Positions 1-11,544 of a DNA stretch of 64,000 bases are shown in pieces; the first letter of the stretch is position 1, and each line of letters begins with the position of its first letter. The notes beneath the pieces were generated by a model, which was given only the letters and a program-made list of their open reading frames with translations, searched no databases and was not told the origin of the DNA. A program made the position numbers and the translations under genes. The stretch comes from Scrofimicrobium sp. R131 (GTDB taxonomy: Bacteria; Actinomycetota; Actinomycetes; Actinomycetales; Actinomycetaceae): contig NZ_CP138335.1 of NCBI RefSeq assembly GCF_040256745.1, forward strand, positions 558,001 to 622,000, written 5' to 3'.

Positions 1-1
1 C

Positions 2-646
2 ATCAACGGTCGTAACACCGATATCAGTCCCACATTCCGTGAACTTGCTGAAGGCAAGCTGGAGAAAGTTACGCTCTTCTACCCGCGAGCTCAAAGGGTC
101 GACGTCGTGGTCACCCGGCAAAAGAATCCGCGCCTAGCGGACACGGCGGAACGAATTGAACTGACCGTCTACGGAAAGGGCCCGGTGATTCGAGCGGAAG
201 CCGAAGCTGCCGACCGTTACGCTGCGATTGACCTGGCGGTAGGGAAGCTCTACGAGCGACTCCGCCGCCTGCGCGACCGGGTGAAGGACCACCGGCGCCA
301 TCGGAACGAGCCCAAGCTTGAGGTGGAGTTGGATGCAGCTCACGGGGATTCGGCCGAGACGGGGGAGGACCTCTCCAATGCGGAGAACTTCCACCTGCGC
401 AGCGCCGGCGACCTGCAGGTTGGGGAAGCCCGCGAAGAGCAGTTGGGGGACTCGCCGGTTGTGGTCCGGCAGAAGGTGCACGAAGCGGCTCCTATGAGCG
501 TGGATGAGGCGCTGTACCAGATGGAGTTGGTGGGTCACCCGTTCTTCCTGTTCGTGGATGAGGACACCAAGCAGCCGTGCGTGGTTTACCACCGCAGCGG
601 CTGGACCTACGGGGTGATCAGGCTGAACACCAGGGTTGACCTGTAG
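2..646 (+). CDS. hpf: Ribosome hibernation promoting factor, long form (5' partial)
   Basis: The reading frame is open from the window edge, so the start lies outside; the ATG at 107 is internal. The first visible residues (INGRNTDIS, then FRELAEGKLEKV) match the N-terminal ribosome-binding S30AE domain. A charged linker (about residues 90-150) leads to a C-terminal dimerisation domain (KVHEAAPMSVDEALYQMEL, then HPFFLFVDEDT). This two-domain form is known to pair 70S ribosomes into inactive 100S dimers in stationary phase. It lies just upstream of secA, a common actinobacterial order. 214 residues are visible. Confidence 0.93.
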   Translation: MNGRNTDISPTFRELAEGKLEKVTLFYPRAQRVDVVVTRQKNPRLADTAERIELTVYGKGPVIRAEAEAADRYAAIDLAVGKLYERLRRLRDRVKDHRRHRNEPKLEVELDAAHGDSAETGEDLSNAENFHLRSAGDLQVGEAREEQLGDSPVVVRQKVHEAAPMSVDEALYQMELVGHPFFLFVDEDTKQPCVVYHRSGWTYGVIRLNTRVDL

Positions 647-661
647 TTTTAGGTTTTTGAT

Positions 662-689
662 GGGGGGCTGCCCGCAGGGGCAGCCCCCC
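662..689 (+). terminator. hpf terminator hairpin
   Basis: A 12-bp perfect stem (662-673 pairs with 678-689) with a GCAG loop is followed by ATTTTG, the usual form of an intrinsic terminator. Its 3' arm and T run are reused by a second, larger hairpin (685-736). Confidence 0.8.
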
Positions 690-736
690 ATTTTGCCGAC
701 TGGTCGGGGATTCACGCCCAGTCGGCAAAATGGGGG
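685..736 (+). promoter_or_regulatory. Second long hairpin in the secA leader
   Basis: Positions 685-703 and 718-736 form a perfect 19-bp inverted repeat with a 14-nt loop. The 5' arm shares bases 685-689 with the preceding terminator and includes its T run, so the two folds compete for those bases. A possible -10 box (TAGACT, 765-770) lies between this hairpin and secA, so it could sit upstream of the secA transcript or act on read-through from hpf. Confidence 0.55.
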
Positions 737-829
737 CAATGTCGCGTTTGGCCGCCATTTTCCGTAGACTGTCATGGGATAGGTGCAGGATTTGCACCAG
801 ACAAAATAGAGCAGAAACAAGGAGCTTCA

Positions 830-3676
<2,847 letters not shown>

Positions 3677-3685
3677 ACCGAGTGG

Positions 3686-3711
3686 GCGGCGCGGGCAGAA
3701 GCCCGCGCCGC
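3686..3711 (+). terminator. secA terminator
   Basis: An 11-bp GC-rich stem (3686-3696 with 3701-3711) with an AGAA loop is followed by TTCTCTT. It also lies past the end of the convergent gene at 3717, so it may serve both directions. Confidence 0.75.
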
Positions 3712-3716
3712 TTCTC

Positions 3717-4286
3717 TTATGCCACTTCAAGGGCGGTTAGCCTCCACCGGCCCCGGAAAATCTCCATTCTGAGTGCCACTGCTCGGCACCGCCGCTGGTC
3801 CTCAATCACGACGGAGGATTCCACCACGTGCTCGGTTAGCTGACAGATCCGGGCCGACCGCACCCGCGCCGCCATTGAGGCGGGTGGGTCGTCCGGCATC
3901 GCGGCCAGGCGAGCCCGGAGCCGGGTGTACAGGTGGGGATCCAGCCACCGCCTAACGCTGTTCAAATCCCGGCGGCCACCCAGAATGTCAAAGATGATCC
4001 GAGCGATGTTTCGGCTCCACACCAGGGGATCAAACACCTCGGGCACCGGCGGCGCGTTCTCCAGCTCCGCGTCGGTGGGAATCCGACGTTGGCGCGGGGC
4101 CCAGTCCCACCGCTGATCGGCCCGCAGGTCCCAGCGCAGCACCGGCAGGCCCGCCGGTGGCAGCGGCAAGGTGGGCGGGCGCTCACCGGGCTCGGGTGGA
4201 AAAAGTCGGGGGAGTGGATGGAATGGGGAGGCTGCCGGCGGGAGGGGTGCGGGCGACTCGCTGGGTTCGATTTCTTCAGGCTCCAT
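3717..4286 (-). CDS. Rv3235-family protein (DUF6459)
   Basis: A 189-residue protein with a Pro/Glu-rich N-terminal third and a conserved-looking C-terminal half (DPLVWSRNIARIIFDILGGRRDLNSV, then RVRSARICQLTEHVVE and WRLTALEVA). This pattern matches the actinobacterial Rv3235 family commonly found near secA. The function is unknown. No signal peptide or membrane segment is visible. The start overlaps the end of the upstream LysM gene by 11 nt, so the two are probably co-transcribed and translationally coupled. Family assignment is from memory of the sequence pattern. Confidence 0.72.
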   Translation of the reverse strand: MEPEEIEPSESPAPLPPAASPFHPLPRLFPPEPGERPPTLPLPPAGLPVLRWDLRADQRWDWAPRQRRIPTDAELENAPPVPEVFDPLVWSRNIARIIFDILGGRRDLNSVRRWLDPHLYTRLRARLAAMPDDPPASMAARVRSARICQLTEHVVESSVVIEDQRRCRAVALRMEIFRGRWRLTALEVA

Positions 4287-5415
4287 TACTGTTCCTTTCA
4301 GCGTCTTTCAGTGGGGGGACCGCCAGGACTTGTCCCGGTTGAATCACGTTTGGGTTGGGGCCGACCATGTCGCGGTTCTTCAGGTAGAGCTCTCGCCACC
4401 GGGCGTCGATTTGAGCGTTGGTGGCATCAGATGGGAGCTGGCCGGCGGCTATGCTCCAGAGGCTGTCACCAACCTGCACCCGGATGGTGCTCTCGGTCGG
4501 ATTGGGGGCGGGCGTGACCCCGGTCCCGGACTGTGCCCGAGAGCCGCTGGTGGCCGTTTCGAGCGGGCGAGCTGAGTTTGCGGAGAGGGAGGGGCGATAG
4601 CTGCTGGGCCCGGTCTGAGCTGGCCCCTGGTAGGGGCGCCCCACTCGGCGTGGGGGCCCGCTCCTGTGGCTGGGCGTCCTGGTTGGTGGGCTGGGGTCGG
4701 CCCGGACCGTGGTTGGGGTCGACACCGCGGGTGGGGCTGGGTCCAAGTCGACCCTCGGCGAGTCGATACTCGGGGGCGTGGGTGCGGGATCCAACCCGGA
4801 CTCCGCGGCCGCGGTTGAGGTCGCCGAGTCAGGTATTGACGGCGCTGAGTCGACTGTCACTGGACCAGCTGGCGCTGAATCAACTGGCACTGAGTCAACT
4901 GGCACTGGGCCATTTGACGCTGGGTCAATAGACTCTGAGCTAGCCGGCCCAGATGGCACCGGCGCGGTGGCCACCAAGGCCGGCCCGGTCGGCCAGAGGT
5001 GGCTTTCCTCCGCGGTGGAACCGAGCCGGGGCCAAAGCGTCTCCCCCTCGTCGGCGTGGGCGGCAGGCAGGATCAAAGCTCCGGCCGCCAAACCACCGGC
5101 CCCCGCCGCTAGCATCCGCCGAGCCAGCGGGGTTCCGTGGGACAGCACCTGACTCCGGAGCGTTGCGCTCAGGCGCGCGGGCAACACCGACCATCTGGTC
5201 AGGCCGGCCAAAGTCAACCAACATAGGTGCCAGACGGTTACCAACGCCCCCGGTACTACCAGTGCCAACTGCAGCGAGGCGGTGGGGCTGCCGCGGCCAA
5301 GGGCTCCGAGAGCCGGCTCCAGGGCTAGCAGCCCGACGGCTACGAGGAGAATGGGCCACAGCCTGGGGGCAAGGGGGATCCCTCGGGCGTGACGGTGAGT
5401 TGGTGGGCGGTTCAT
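4276..5415 (-). CDS. LysM-domain membrane protein
   Basis: A 379-residue protein. Two hydrophobic stretches near residues 15-35 and 48-70 and a third near 110-120 (GGLAAGALILPAAHA) suggest membrane anchoring. A long low-complexity region rich in Pro, Ser, Val and Asp follows (about 125-310). The C-terminal LysM-like domain starts at STIRVQVGDSLWSIA and ends near NVIQPGQVLAVPP. LysM domains bind peptidoglycan, so a role in the cell envelope is likely. ATG at 5415 follows AAAGGAG. It heads a two-gene operon with the Rv3235-family gene. Confidence 0.8.
   Translation of the reverse strand: MNRPPTHRHARGIPLAPRLWPILLVAVGLLALEPALGALGRGSPTASLQLALVVPGALVTVWHLCWLTLAGLTRWSVLPARLSATLRSQVLSHGTPLARRMLAAGAGGLAAGALILPAAHADEGETLWPRLGSTAEESHLWPTGPALVATAPVPSGPASSESIDPASNGPVPVDSVPVDSAPAGPVTVDSAPSIPDSATSTAAAESGLDPAPTPPSIDSPRVDLDPAPPAVSTPTTVRADPSPPTRTPSHRSGPPRRVGRPYQGPAQTGPSSYRPSLSANSARPLETATSGSRAQSGTGVTPAPNPTESTIRVQVGDSLWSIAAGQLPSDATNAQIDARWRELYLKNRDMVGPNPNVIQPGQVLAVPPLKDAERNSNGA
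4853..4935 (-). repeat. Imperfect tandem repeats inside the LysM gene
   Basis: Short units of about 18 bp built on CAACTGGCACTGAGT recur and encode the degenerate V-P-V-D-S-[VA]-P run of the linker. They explain the low-complexity linker and may vary in copy number by slippage. Confidence 0.6.
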
Positions 5416-5736
5416 GTCGGCTCCTTTGCGTTTTTCAATTACCCAAGCGTGCCTCTAGTCAATCGCAATTTCAACGGGGAAAAATTCGCGGGTATTACCG
5501 AATTGAAAAGACGTTCACTGCGTTTTGCACGTTCGCTCGTACCTGCCTGTGGATATTTCCAGCAGTTATTGAGGGGGCCGAGGAACCATCCGGGCTGGTC
5601 AATCGGGGGACGGCGACTCGCGGACGGGTTCTGTCCTTCCCCGCCGCAGGAGCCAAAGTGGTTGTCCACAGCAGGCAGTAGACTGTTCCTGAGCGCCATC
5701 GGGCACCGAAATGATACTTATGAGAGGCATTAATCG
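5416..5736. other. Intergenic region between divergent genes
   Basis: About 320 bp with no credible gene. The left part is AT-richer than its surroundings (5430-5530) and should hold the promoter of the LysM operon; the right part precedes the gene at 5737. I see no palindrome or known RNA here. Confidence 0.5.
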
Positions 5737-6144
5737 ATGCGGAATTTCCTTCCCCTCACCGCTGAGGAGCTTAATTCGCCTACTCCGCCGGGACGTAAAT
5801 CCGTGGAGGCTCTTCCCCCGGCTGACCTGAAGGGGGAGGCGCTGGAACTGTTCTACGAGGAAGCCTTGGCGGAGGCGGCCTTTGACTCTCTGGCCTTAGT
5901 TCTGGCCGACTCGAGCGCACTCCCGGCGCGGGTGGTCGCCATCGGTGCCGGCCCAATTGCCGAGTGGAGTGACGTCGACTCATTCCAGGTCGACGATGGG
6001 GATGTGCGCCGACTGATCGCTGCGGCGCGCCTGGCCACCACGCAGGAGGAACTGGACGAGTTGGTGGCGGACATTTGCGACTCGCCGCTGGCCTGGTACG
6101 ACGCCACCGAACTGGCCGACCTGCGCCGACAAGCCCATAGTTGA
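5737..6144 (+). CDS. DUF6912-like small protein
   Basis: A 135-residue acidic protein starting MRNFLPLTAEEL and containing a block of alternating hydrophobic and acidic residues (ALELFYEEALAEAAFDSL). It resembles the DUF6912 proteins often found near secA in actinobacteria, which begin with a similar R-x-[FY]-[LI]-P-L-T motif. There is no signal peptide and no membrane segment. The function is unknown. Gene order and length support a real gene; the family call is moderate. Confidence 0.62.
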   Translation: MRNFLPLTAEELNSPTPPGRKSVEALPPADLKGEALELFYEEALAEAAFDSLALVLADSSALPARVVAIGAGPIAEWSDVDSFQVDDGDVRRLIAAARLATTQEELDELVADICDSPLAWYDATELADLRRQAHS

Positions 6145-6162
6145 CCGGCCGGTAGTCACAGG

Positions 6163-6206
6163 CCCCTGGTCACCCGGACTCTGGTCACCCGGCCCCTGGT
6201 CACCTA
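6163..6206. repeat. Three tandem copies of a CTGGTCACC unit
   Basis: CTGGTCACC(CGG) occurs three times in a row with a period of about 15 bp between the stop codons of two convergent genes. It is probably a local slippage product; no clear terminator fold is seen. Confidence 0.6.
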
Positions 6207-6210
6207 GCAG

Positions 6211-6960
6211 CTAGCGCAGGTGGCGACTCTCCTGGTGCAACTGGGCAAAGTTCCTGAGCACTCGATGGGCCGAGCGGGTATTCACCCCGCGAACCCCGGC
6301 TTCAATTCTGGCTCTTTCTTCCAGCGGGTAGTAGCCCGCGTCCGAGAAAATATCAATTCGCAGCTCAATTGCCGCCTGGTCTAATTCCGGGTGGAATTGA
6401 GTGGCATAAACATTCTTCCCCGCCCGAATCATCTGAATTGGGGCTTGCTTTCCCGACACCAGGGTGACCAGTCCTGGGGCCAGTTCGGTAATCGCCTCGT
6501 GGTGCCCGACGTAGGCTCGGAACCTGGGTGCCACCCCGGTCAGCAGCGGGTCCCGTTGTCCCTCGTCAGTCAGGGTTAGCTCGGGTGCGGAAATCTCCTC
6601 GGCATAGGTCGAGTCGACCACTCCGCCCAGGTAAGTGTTCAGCGTGCCCATCCCGTAGCAGAGACCGAGGAAAGGAAAATCCGCCTCCAACACCCGGCCG
6701 TAGAGCTCGCGCAGCCCGGCCTCCACCTCCAACTGCCAGTCGGATTTGGACTCTTCGGGCGCACTGGAATCAAAGCGGGAGCCACACAGGATAATGCCAT
6801 CCCACTCGTCTAACTTCAGGGCGGGAAACGGCTCGTGTTCCAGGCGCACCCACCGAAGCTCGTGTTCGGTCAAACCGGTGAATCCGAGCAGGGCTTGGCG
6901 CTCGTTGTGGGCAAGAACCTCCTGCTCACGGGAGGAAATCATGACAAATCGGCCAGGCAT
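6211..6960 (-). CDS. Class I glutamine amidotransferase-like protein
   Basis: A 249-residue single-domain GATase1 protein. The nucleophile elbow is GLCYGMG with the catalytic Cys, and the His-Glu pair is in TQFHPELD. The layout matches stand-alone amidotransferases of the GMP-synthase-like class, which transfer ammonia from glutamine to an unidentified acceptor or act as gamma-glutamyl hydrolases. No partner synthetase domain is adjacent, so the substrate cannot be named. It is transcribed away from hisN, and the 49-bp gap holds both promoters. Confidence 0.85.
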   Translation of the reverse strand: MPGRFVMISSREQEVLAHNERQALLGFTGLTEHELRWVRLEHEPFPALKLDEWDGIILCGSRFDSSAPEESKSDWQLEVEAGLRELYGRVLEADFPFLGLCYGMGTLNTYLGGVVDSTYAEEISAPELTLTDEGQRDPLLTGVAPRFRAYVGHHEAITELAPGLVTLVSGKQAPIQMIRAGKNVYATQFHPELDQAAIELRIDIFSDAGYYPLEERARIEAGVRGVNTRSAHRVLRNFAQLHQESRHLR

Positions 6961-7009
6961 ATGGGCAGTATAGTCCGGGGATTGGGTCGTTTACGATAAC
7001 CTAAGACTC

Positions 7010-7807
7010 ATGGACGATCCCCGCAAATACCTTGACGACTTGCGTCTTGCCCACTATCTGGCAGATTTGGCTGACGATCTGACGATGAAGCGGTTTGGAG
7101 CCGTCGACCTGCAGGTGGAAGCCAAGCCCGACCTGACTCTGGTCTCGGACGCTGACCGGGCAGTCGAGGACATGATTCGGAACCACCTGGCCACCTCTCG
7201 CTCCCGCGACGCCGTGGTGGGGGAGGAGCGGGGCGCCACCGGCTCGTCCCGGCGCCAATGGATCATCGACCCGATCGACGGCACCCACAATTTCGTTCGC
7301 GGGGTCCCCGTCTGGGCCACCCTGATTGCCCTGGTGGAGGACGGCGACGTCGTCGTTGGGCTGGTGTCGGCCCCCGCCCTGCACCGACGCTGGTGGGCGG
7401 CGACCGGGCTGGGCGCCCACACCGGCACCTCCCTGCAGCGCTGCCGCCAAATCCACGTGTCCAAGGTGCGGCACCTGGACGAGGCGTTCCTCTCCTACTC
7501 GTCGCTGGACGGGTGGTTGGAGGCGGACCGGGGCCGAGAGTTTTTGCGCCTGCAGTCCTCCTGTTGGCGCACCCGGGCCTTTGGCGACTTCTGGAGCTAC
7601 ATGCTGGTGGCCGAAGGCGCGGTCGACCTGGCGTGCGAGCCGGAACTGGCCCTCTACGACATGGCCGCCCTGGTCCCGATTGTGCGCGAAGCCGGCGGAC
7701 GGTTCACCTCGCTCGAAGGCGAGGAGGGCCCCTGGGGTGCCAACGGACTGGCTACCAACGGGCACTTGCACGAGGCGGTGCTGGCCGCGCTCACGGTGAC
7801 GGAGTAG
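7010..7807 (+). CDS. hisN: Histidinol-phosphatase, inositol monophosphatase family
   Basis: A 265-residue Mg-dependent phosphatase of the IMPase fold. Metal-binding motifs are GEE (near residue 72) and WIIDPIDGTHNF (near 85), with the later LALYDMAALVPIVREAGG segment. In actinobacteria this family supplies the histidinol-phosphatase step of histidine synthesis, and the position beside rsgA and aroA fits the known HisN locus. Some members prefer inositol phosphate, so the substrate is inferred. Its 3' end overlaps the convergent rsgA by 17 nt. Confidence 0.85.
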   Translation: MDDPRKYLDDLRLAHYLADLADDLTMKRFGAVDLQVEAKPDLTLVSDADRAVEDMIRNHLATSRSRDAVVGEERGATGSSRRQWIIDPIDGTHNFVRGVPVWATLIALVEDGDVVVGLVSAPALHRRWWAATGLGAHTGTSLQRCRQIHVSKVRHLDEAFLSYSSLDGWLEADRGREFLRLQSSCWRTRAFGDFWSYMLVAEGAVDLACEPELALYDMAALVPIVREAGGRFTSLEGEEGPWGANGLATNGHLHEAVLAALTVTE

Positions 7808-8810
7808 CTACCGCCTCTAGCAGCCCCCGGGCCCGCTGAACCAGGTCCTGGCGCCAAGCCAAGTCCCCCTCGTCAAACGGGGCTTCGCCCCGCGCCCAAG
7901 TGTCGAGAGCGCACGACGGCTCGCCGGCCAGGTGAGAACAGTTTGGCAGGCAATACTCGGTGGCGGCGAGGGTGCCGGGGAAGACTCGGAGCACGTTTTC
8001 CTCCTCCGCGTGGGAGAGGCCGAAAGATCGGACCCCCGGGGTGTCCACCACCCATCCGCCTGCGGGCAGCTCCAACGCCACCGCCGAGGTGGAAGTGTGG
8101 CGCCCCTTCCCGGTCAGCTCGTTCACCTCGCCCACCTGGCGGTCAGCCCCGGGAATCAGCTCGTTGATCAGGGTGGATTTGCCCACCCCCGAGTGGCCCA
8201 CCAGGACGGAGAACCGGCCGGCCAAAGCCTCGGCCAGCTCGCTCAGGTCCCCGCCGCGCTGAGTTTGGACCACCTGCAGGTCGAAGCCGGCAAACTGGCG
8301 CAGGAAAGGCGCCGGGTCGGCCAGGTCGGTCTTGGTCATGCACAGGATCACTGGGATTTGAGCTTCATCGGCGGCCACCAGGCACCGCTCCACCATCCCG
8401 GCGCGGGGGGTGGGGTCGGCGGCGGCGGTGACCACCACCAGCTGGTCGGCGTTGGCGACAACGATCTTCTCTCCGCGAGCGCCGGGCACCTCCTCCAGCG
8501 AGCGGCGCAAGACCCCGTGGCGGGGCAGGATTTCAACGATCCGGGCCAGGGTTCCACCCGTGCCGGACAGGTCCCCGGTCAGGTGCACCAGGTCGCCCAT
8601 CACCACTGCGCCCCGGCCCAGTTCGCGCGCTTTCACGCACTGAACTCGGACCCCGTCGACGTAGACGGTGTATCGGCCCCGGTCGATCGCTACCACCTGG
8701 CCGCGCGCCGCCTTCGAATAGTCGGGTCGACGCTTGGAGCGGGGCCTCGAGCCTTTGCCCGCCCGAACTTTGACCCGTGGGTCGTCGGTGCCGCTGTCCT
8801 GCCTACCCAC
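7791..8810 (-). CDS. rsgA: Ribosome small-subunit-dependent GTPase A
   Basis: RsgA helps late 30S maturation. The 339-residue protein has an N-terminal OB-fold, then a circularly permuted GTPase in which G4 (MTKTDL) precedes G1 (GHSGVGKSTL) and G3 (DTPG), and a C-terminal zinc knuckle (CLPNCSH, then C). The order G4-G1-G3 is diagnostic. The GTG start at 8810 overlaps the end of aroA by 8 nt, so it is translationally coupled to it. A basic N-terminal extension (about 30 residues) precedes the OB-fold. Confidence 0.95.
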   Translation of the reverse strand: MGRQDSGTDDPRVKVRAGKGSRPRSKRRPDYSKAARGQVVAIDRGRYTVYVDGVRVQCVKARELGRGAVVMGDLVHLTGDLSGTGGTLARIVEILPRHGVLRRSLEEVPGARGEKIVVANADQLVVVTAAADPTPRAGMVERCLVAADEAQIPVILCMTKTDLADPAPFLRQFAGFDLQVVQTQRGGDLSELAEALAGRFSVLVGHSGVGKSTLINELIPGADRQVGEVNELTGKGRHTSTSAVALELPAGGWVVDTPGVRSFGLSHAEEENVLRVFPGTLAATEYCLPNCSHLAGEPSCALDTWARGEAPFDEGDLAWRQDLVQRARGLLEAVATPSP

Positions 8811-10107
8811 GGGCGAGCGCCTCTCCGAGGGAGGGGATCGCGGGCGAGTTGGTGCCGGCCAGCAGCGCTTCCCACCGGGCGGGAAACTGGGGCAGCGTCT
8901 TTTCGGTGCAGGCGATGTCGTCCACAGAGGAGCCGGGCAGGGCCAGTCCGAGGAGGGCGCCGAAGGTCGCCATCCGGTGATCGGCGTACGCGCGGAAGTC
9001 CGCGGGGTGGAGCTGGCCGGGACGAATGATCAGGCCGGTCTCGGTCTCTTCCGCCTCACCCCCGCACCGACGAATCTCGGTGACCAGGGCCGCCAGCCGG
9101 TTGGTTTCGTGCCCGCGCAGGTGGGCAATCCCCCGCAGGCGCGAGGGAGTGGTAGCCAGCGTGCACAGCGCCGCAATGGTTGGCGTCAACTCTCCGATCC
9201 GACCCAGGTCCAGGTCAACCCCTTCCCAGGGCGCTGAACCGGCTCGGACCACCAGGTCGGAGCCGTGCTCGATCACCTCGGCGCCAAAGAGTGGCAGGAG
9301 GGAGGCCCAGTCGGCCCCCGCCTGAGTGGACTCGGCAGGCCAGTGGCGCAGCGTCACCTGGCCCCCGCAGATGAGGGTGGCTGCCAGGAACGGCCCGGCA
9401 TTGGACAGGTCGGGTTCGACGGTGATGGGCACCCCGGCCGGTCGGGTGGCCGAGGCGAGGTAGCCGTGGTCGTAGCGGACCGGGATCCCCTGGTCGGCCA
9501 GCATCCGGGTGGTCATTTCCACGTGGGCGGCGGAGGGAACGGTTCCGGTCAGCGAAACTGTGAAGCTTTGCGGAGCGGCCGGGGCGGCCAGCAGCAGGGC
9601 GCTCAGGTACTGCGAAGTGGCCGAGCTGTCCAGCGTCACCTCGGTGGGGAACTCGCCGGTGCGACCGGTCAGGGAGAAGGGTAGCGAGCCGGGTTCGCCG
9701 TGGTATTCGACCCGGGCTCCGAGCGCCACCAGGGCGTCCAACAGGTCCTTCAACGGCCGGGTGCGGGCCGCCTCGTCCCCATCAAAGCGGACGGTCCCCT
9801 CGCCAAAGGCCGCAAGCGCCGGGACGAATCGCATCACCGTCCCAGCTAGGCCGCAGTCGATCTGGCCGGACAGGGTGAACCGCTCGGGCGCGTGGACGGT
9901 CAGGTCTCCGGTGAAGCGAACCCCCAACTGCTGGAGCGCGCGGGCAGCCAGCAGGGTGTCCCGGCTCAGGAGCGCCCCGGTGATTTCCAGGGGCTGGCGG
10001 GCTGTGGCCCCAAGCAGGAGCGCCCGGTTGGTCTGCGATTTGGACCCGGGCAGGGTCACGCTGGCCCGCAGCGGGCCCCGTCGAGCCGGGGCCATCCACC
10101 TCGCCAT
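8803..10107 (-). CDS. aroA: 3-phosphoshikimate 1-carboxyvinyltransferase (EPSP synthase)
   Basis: AroA joins shikimate 3-phosphate and phosphoenolpyruvate in the shikimate pathway. Visible motifs are LPGSKSQTNRALLLGA (N-terminal phosphate-binding loop), GLAGTVMRFVPALA, GDEAARTRPLKDLLDAL and YADHRMATFGALLGLA near the C-terminus. I start at ATG 10107, which shares its A with the TGA stop of the upstream gene; a TTG three bases earlier is also open. It forms an operon doxX-aroA-rsgA. Confidence 0.95.
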   Translation of the reverse strand: MARWMAPARRGPLRASVTLPGSKSQTNRALLLGATARQPLEITGALLSRDTLLAARALQQLGVRFTGDLTVHAPERFTLSGQIDCGLAGTVMRFVPALAAFGEGTVRFDGDEAARTRPLKDLLDALVALGARVEYHGEPGSLPFSLTGRTGEFPTEVTLDSSATSQYLSALLLAAPAAPQSFTVSLTGTVPSAAHVEMTTRMLADQGIPVRYDHGYLASATRPAGVPITVEPDLSNAGPFLAATLICGGQVTLRHWPAESTQAGADWASLLPLFGAEVIEHGSDLVVRAGSAPWEGVDLDLGRIGELTPTIAALCTLATTPSRLRGIAHLRGHETNRLAALVTEIRRCGGEAEETETGLIIRPGQLHPADFRAYADHRMATFGALLGLALPGSSVDDIACTEKTLPQFPARWEALLAGTNSPAIPSLGEALARG

Positions 10108-10544
10108 CAAGACTGGCTGGGGGCGGTCAGTTCGCGGCGGAACTCGCGTTCCCAGCGGCGGGAGGGGAGGCCCTTGCGGTCCATGGTGGCCAGCAGCAGC
10201 CCGCCCACGGCCGAGCCGTAGCCGAGCAGTTTCCGCTTCTGGGCGGCGTCGAGGTGGGAGTGGCAGTTGACCGCCATCATGGCCGAGGTGGTGCCGGCCA
10301 GGAGGAAGGCGGCCGGGCGCTTGTGCTTGCCCACCACCAGGTAGACTCCGAGGAGGGCGGTGGCCGCCCCGGACAGGCGGGTGGCCAGTCGCACCCGGTC
10401 CGGGTCCAACTCGGACAGGCCCACCCGGTCTGCCTGACGCAGCACCTGCTTGACGTGCGGCTCCGGCTTCAGGGCGGCGCCCAGTCCGTCCGCGACCAGG
10501 GGGGCGACCAGCAGCAGGTGAGCTTTACCACGTAAAATATCCAT
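10107..10544 (-). CDS. DoxX-family membrane protein
   Basis: A 145-residue protein with hydrophobic segments around residues 8-20, 55-75, 78-95 and 110-125, in the pattern of DoxX-like quinol-oxidase-associated membrane proteins. The likely start is the ATG at 10544 (MDILRGKAHLLLVAPL). A longer open frame to 10730 would overlap sigR and encodes an unlikely N-terminus. The gene is coupled to aroA by a stop-start overlap. In other actinobacteria DoxX proteins often neighbour aroA. The molecular role is unclear. Confidence 0.75.
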   Translation of the reverse strand: MDILRGKAHLLLVAPLVADGLGAALKPEPHVKQVLRQADRVGLSELDPDRVRLATRLSGAATALLGVYLVVGKHKRPAAFLLAGTTSAMMAVNCHSHLDAAQKRKLLGYGSAVGGLLLATMDRKGLPSRRWEREFRRELTAPSQS

Positions 10545-10579
10545 AGCGCAATCATAGCCCGGCGGCAGAGAGGAACAAG

Positions 10580-11164
10580 ATGGAGCCCCTCGATACGCCT
10601 CCGCTGCTTGAGGCCGGACCCGGCTCCGAGCGCGACAAGATTTTGACGCAGGAAGCAGTTTTTGCTGAGGAAGCACTGCCGCTGCTGGACCAAATGTACG
10701 GCGCGGCCCTGGGGTTGACGCGAAACCCAACCGACGCGGAGGACCTGGTTCAGGAGACGTTCCTGCGGGCCTACGACCGGTTTGACCAGTACACGCCGGG
10801 GACCAACATTAAGGCTTGGCTCTACCGGATCCTGACGAACCTGTACATTTCGCGCTACCGCAAAGTTCAGCGGGAGCCAGCCCAGGATGAGCTGGAGGAG
10901 TCCGGGACCACCGATGGGCGTTCGGCTGAGGCCGAGGCGATTGCGGCCCTCACCGAGGAGCAGGCCCGGGCCGCGGTCGACAACCTGCCGGAGACCTTCC
11001 GCCTGCCCGTGTACCTGGCGGACGTGGAGGGGTTCTCTTACCGGGAGATCGCCGAGATGCTGGAGATTCCTCCGGGCACGGTCATGAGCCGCATCCACCG
11101 GGGAAGAAAAATGCTGCGCAGTGCGTTGATGGAAGTAGCTGCCGAATATGGGATTGGGATATGA
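10580..11164 (+). CDS. sigR: ECF sigma factor SigR/SigH (oxidative and thiol stress)
   Basis: A 194-residue group IV sigma factor. Region 2 is [29 protein letters not shown] with [19 protein letters not shown]; region 4 is [26 protein letters not shown] followed by [16 protein letters not shown]. The extended '[14 protein letters not shown]' and the zinc anti-sigma partner next door identify the SigR (Streptomyces) / SigH (mycobacteria) type, which turns on thioredoxin and protein-repair genes under thiol oxidation. Its stop overlaps the start of rsrA (ATGA). No clear SigR-type autopromoter was found in the 35-bp upstream gap. Confidence 0.93.
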   Translation: MEPLDTPPLLEAGPGSERDKILTQEAVFAEEALPLLDQMYGAALGLTRNPTDAEDLVQETFLRAYDRFDQYTPGTNIKAWLYRILTNLYISRYRKVQREPAQDELEESGTTDGRSAEAEAIAALTEEQARAAVDNLPETFRLPVYLADVEGFSYREIAEMLEIPPGTVMSRIHRGRKMLRSALMEVAAEYGIGI

Positions 11165-11436
11165 GTGACGGGATAAGCTGCAAACAGTTTCAAGAGCTGC
11201 TGGACGCGCTGCTGGACCAGGAGTTAGGGGAGGACGAAGCGGGTGTCCTGGCGGGCCACGTGGGCGACTGCCCCGGGTGCGCAGACCTGCAGGCGGCCGA
11301 ACTGCACCTGCGGTCCCTAATTAAGGAGCGGCTGCACCAGCGACTGGTGAGCACCCCGCCCCACCTGCGGGCCCGAATCCTGGTGTCAATCCACCGGCAG
11401 ACCCTGGTTCGATTGGACCCGCCCCGGCCCCACTGA
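11161..11436 (+). CDS. rsrA: Zinc-binding redox anti-sigma factor RsrA/RshA
   Basis: A 91-residue ZAS-family anti-sigma factor. It carries C7, H33, C37 and C40 in the order expected for the redox switch ([10 protein letters not shown] holds His-x3-Cys-x2-Cys). In the reduced, zinc-bound state such proteins hold SigR inactive; disulphide formation releases it. The start overlaps the sigR stop by 4 nt, so the pair is made together. The length fits the family. Confidence 0.92.
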   Translation: MSDGISCKQFQELLDALLDQELGEDEAGVLAGHVGDCPGCADLQAAELHLRSLIKERLHQRLVSTPPHLRARILVSIHRQTLVRLDPPRPH

Positions 11437-11544
11437 CGGGGAACCTGACTGGGCCGAACGGAAAACGTGTTTGAGATCTCGCTCGGGCCGCGGTGGCGGT
11501 ATGCAAAGATAGAAGGGTTGACCTGAACCTGGGAGGAGAACGCG

